A stretch of DNA of 6,790 bases, from assembly GCA_028682985.1 (NCBI GenBank), contig JAJRAE010000217.1, positions 1-6,790 of the forward strand, read 5' to 3'. This stretch comes from Methanobacterium sp. GTDB lineage: Archaea; Methanobacteriota; Methanobacteria; Methanobacteriales; Methanobacteriaceae. How positions within the stretch are numbered: position 1 is the first letter of the stretch; every line of letters begins with the position of its first letter. The notes under the pieces were generated by a model. It ran no database searches. It had not been told where the DNA came from and saw nothing but the letters and a program-made list of their open reading frames with translations. A program made the translations under genes and the position numbers. Positions 5,545 to 6,790 of this stretch are shown here, one piece after another.

Positions 5545-6790
5545 ATGGAAAGAGAGATACACCACACCGATGTTCTGGTCATCGGTTCAGGCGGAGCAGG
5601 ATGCCGAGCAGCTATTGAGGCAAATAAAAAAGGATTAGATGTTACTATTATCTCTAAAGGATTGTCATTTAAATCTGGATGTACAACACTGGCTGAAGGA
5701 GGATACAATGCTGCATTTGGATATGTAGATGCAAAGGACAGTGTTGAAGCCCATTTTAAGGACACCCTCAAAGGAGGGGCATATTTAAACGATAGGAAAC
5801 TGGTTAAGATACTGGTGGAAGAGGCCCCAGAAAGACTCAATGAACTGGAAATGTACGGAGCCATCTTCGACCGTCAGGAATCAGGGGAACTTAATCAAAG
5901 GCCATTCGGAGGTCAAACATTCAGGAGAACCTGCTTTCAGGGGGACCGTACCGGTCATGAGATGATGATGGCCCTTAAGGAAGAGGTAATAAGACGGGGT
6001 ATCAAAACCATTGAAGAAATGATAATTACCACCCTCATAACCCATGATGATGACGGTGGTGTTTTGGGGGCCTGCGGATTATCATTGAAAGATTCATCCT
6101 TCCACATATTCCAGGCTAAATCAACGATTATCGCTACAGGCGGTGCTGGATGGATGTATCCAGTAACTTCAAATGCCATGCAAAAGACCGGGGACGGATT
6201 TGCCCTGGCCTATCAGTCAGGCACTGATCTCCTGGACATGGAACAGGTACAGTTCCACCCTACAGGCATGCTCTACCCCGAATCAAGAAGAGGAGTACTT
6301 ATAACAGAAGCCGTAAGGGGAGAAGGAGGTAGACTGTTCAACTCCCAGGGCGAAAGATTTATGGAAAAATACGACCCCCGGGGAGAGTTAGCCACAAGAG
6401 ATGTGGTGGCCCGGGCCATCTACCGGGAGATAATTGAAGGACGGGGTACAGAAAAGGGAGGGGTGTATCTGGATGTAACACACCTGCCCCCGGAATTAAT
6501 AGAAGAAAAACTGGAAACCATGCTAATGCAATTTCTGGATGTGGGGTTAGACATCAGAGAACAGCCCATGGAAGTGGCTCCCACTGCCCATCATTTCATG
6601 GGAGGGGCTCGCATAAATGAAAATGGTGAAACCACAATTAAGAATCTGTTCGCTGCAGGGGAAGTTACCGGTGGAGTGCACGGTGCCAACAGGCTGGGTG
6701 GCAATGCTCTGGCTGACACCCAGGTATTCGGGAGAAGAGCCGGAGAAGCAGCCGCAAAAAATGCCCTGAAAAAGGAAGAAATAGAATATA
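5545..6790 (+). CDS. tfrA: Fumarate reductase flavoprotein, probable thiol:fumarate reductase subunit A (3' partial)
   Basis: FAD-dependent subunit of the SdhA/FrdA/NadB family. In Methanobacteriales, TfrA reduces fumarate to succinate while its partner TfrB oxidises coenzymes M and B to the heterodisulfide, in the cytoplasm. Visible: FAD-binding VIGSGGAG (12-19), KSGCTTLAEGG (43-53), ATGGAG (197-202), QFHPTG (236-241), TEAVRGEGGRLFN (254-266), TRDVVARAI (284-292), PTAHHFMGG (346-354), and HGANRLGGNALADTQVFGRRAG (379-400). H238, R285, H349 and R383 fit the fumarate-site residues H232, R287, H355 and R390 of E. coli FrdA. The His that binds FAD covalently in FrdA is replaced by C46, so flavin should be non-covalent. 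The frame is open to the window edge at 415 residues; roughly 140 more are expected. An in-frame TAA at 5533-5535 makes the ATG at 5545 the only start. L-aspartate oxidase is the main alternative; the methanogen context favours TfrA. Transcribed divergently from sepS. Confidence 0.85.
   Translation, partial: MEREIHHTDVLVIGSGGAGCRAAIEANKKGLDVTIISKGLSFKSGCTTLAEGGYNAAFGYVDAKDSVEAHFKDTLKGGAYLNDRKLVKILVEEAPERLNELEMYGAIFDRQESGELNQRPFGGQTFRRTCFQGDRTGHEMMMALKEEVIRRGIKTIEEMIITTLITHDDDGGVLGACGLSLKDSSFHIFQAKSTIIATGGAGWMYPVTSNAMQKTGDGFALAYQSGTDLLDMEQVQFHPTGMLYPESRRGVLITEAVRGEGGRLFNSQGERFMEKYDPRGELATRDVVARAIYREIIEGRGTEKGGVYLDVTHLPPELIEEKLETMLMQFLDVGLDIREQPMEVAPTAHHFMGGARINENGETTIKNLFAAGEVTGGVHGANRLGGNALADTQVFGRRAGEAAAKNALKKEEIEY

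Noticed and set aside
5532..6179. Two minus-strand open frames (5532-5864 and 5955-6179)
   Set aside because: Both lie antisense within the tfrA coding region, whose frame carries all the family motifs.

Overview
The window looks like a stretch of chromosome from a methanogenic archaeon of the Methanobacteriales, most likely a Methanobacterium-like, AT-rich species. The evidence is the gene content: an O-phosphoseryl-tRNA synthetase (found in methanogens and a few relatives), archaeal-type stand-alone RibB, a CTP-dependent riboflavin kinase of the DUF120 family, and a flavoprotein that fits thiol:fumarate reductase subunit A. AT-rich spacers with oligo-T terminators and TATA-like elements agree with this. 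The genus is an inference.

Layout. At the left edge, on the plus strand, lies the 3' part of a CbiA/CobB-family P-loop amidoligase-like gene whose start is outside the window (to 818). It converges on a minus-strand block covering about 976-5346. Read in the direction of transcription, that block is sepS, then nfi (endonuclease V, overlapping sepS by 8 nt), ribK (55 nt further), ribB (118 nt further), and an unrecognised 229-residue gene that probably has its own promoter. A 198-bp divergent spacer follows (5347-5544). Then comes the plus-strand tfrA-like gene, which runs off the right edge; 415 residues are visible.

How the genes relate. sepS charges tRNA(Cys) with phosphoserine, the first step of the indirect Cys-tRNA route. 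ribB and ribK act at two ends of flavin synthesis: making the four-carbon riboflavin precursor, and phosphorylating riboflavin to FMN. The neighbouring FAD-dependent TfrA is a consumer of flavin, although it is divergently transcribed. Endonuclease V handles inosine-containing nucleic acids and appears translationally coupled to sepS.

Points deserving a second look. (1) The family-length sepS reading frame has no ATG, GTG or TTG upstream of its conserved N-terminus; the best start is a CTG behind a GGGGG motif, so ATG-based calling loses 45 conserved residues. (2) The endonuclease V has Asn where the family has a catalytic metal-binding Asp. (3) The CobB-like protein carries its P-loop domain at the C-terminal end and lacks the usual C-terminal glutaminase domain. 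I saw no mobile element, CRISPR array, RNA gene or evident new defence system. Apart from these anomalies the window reads as ordinary conserved methanogen chromosome.
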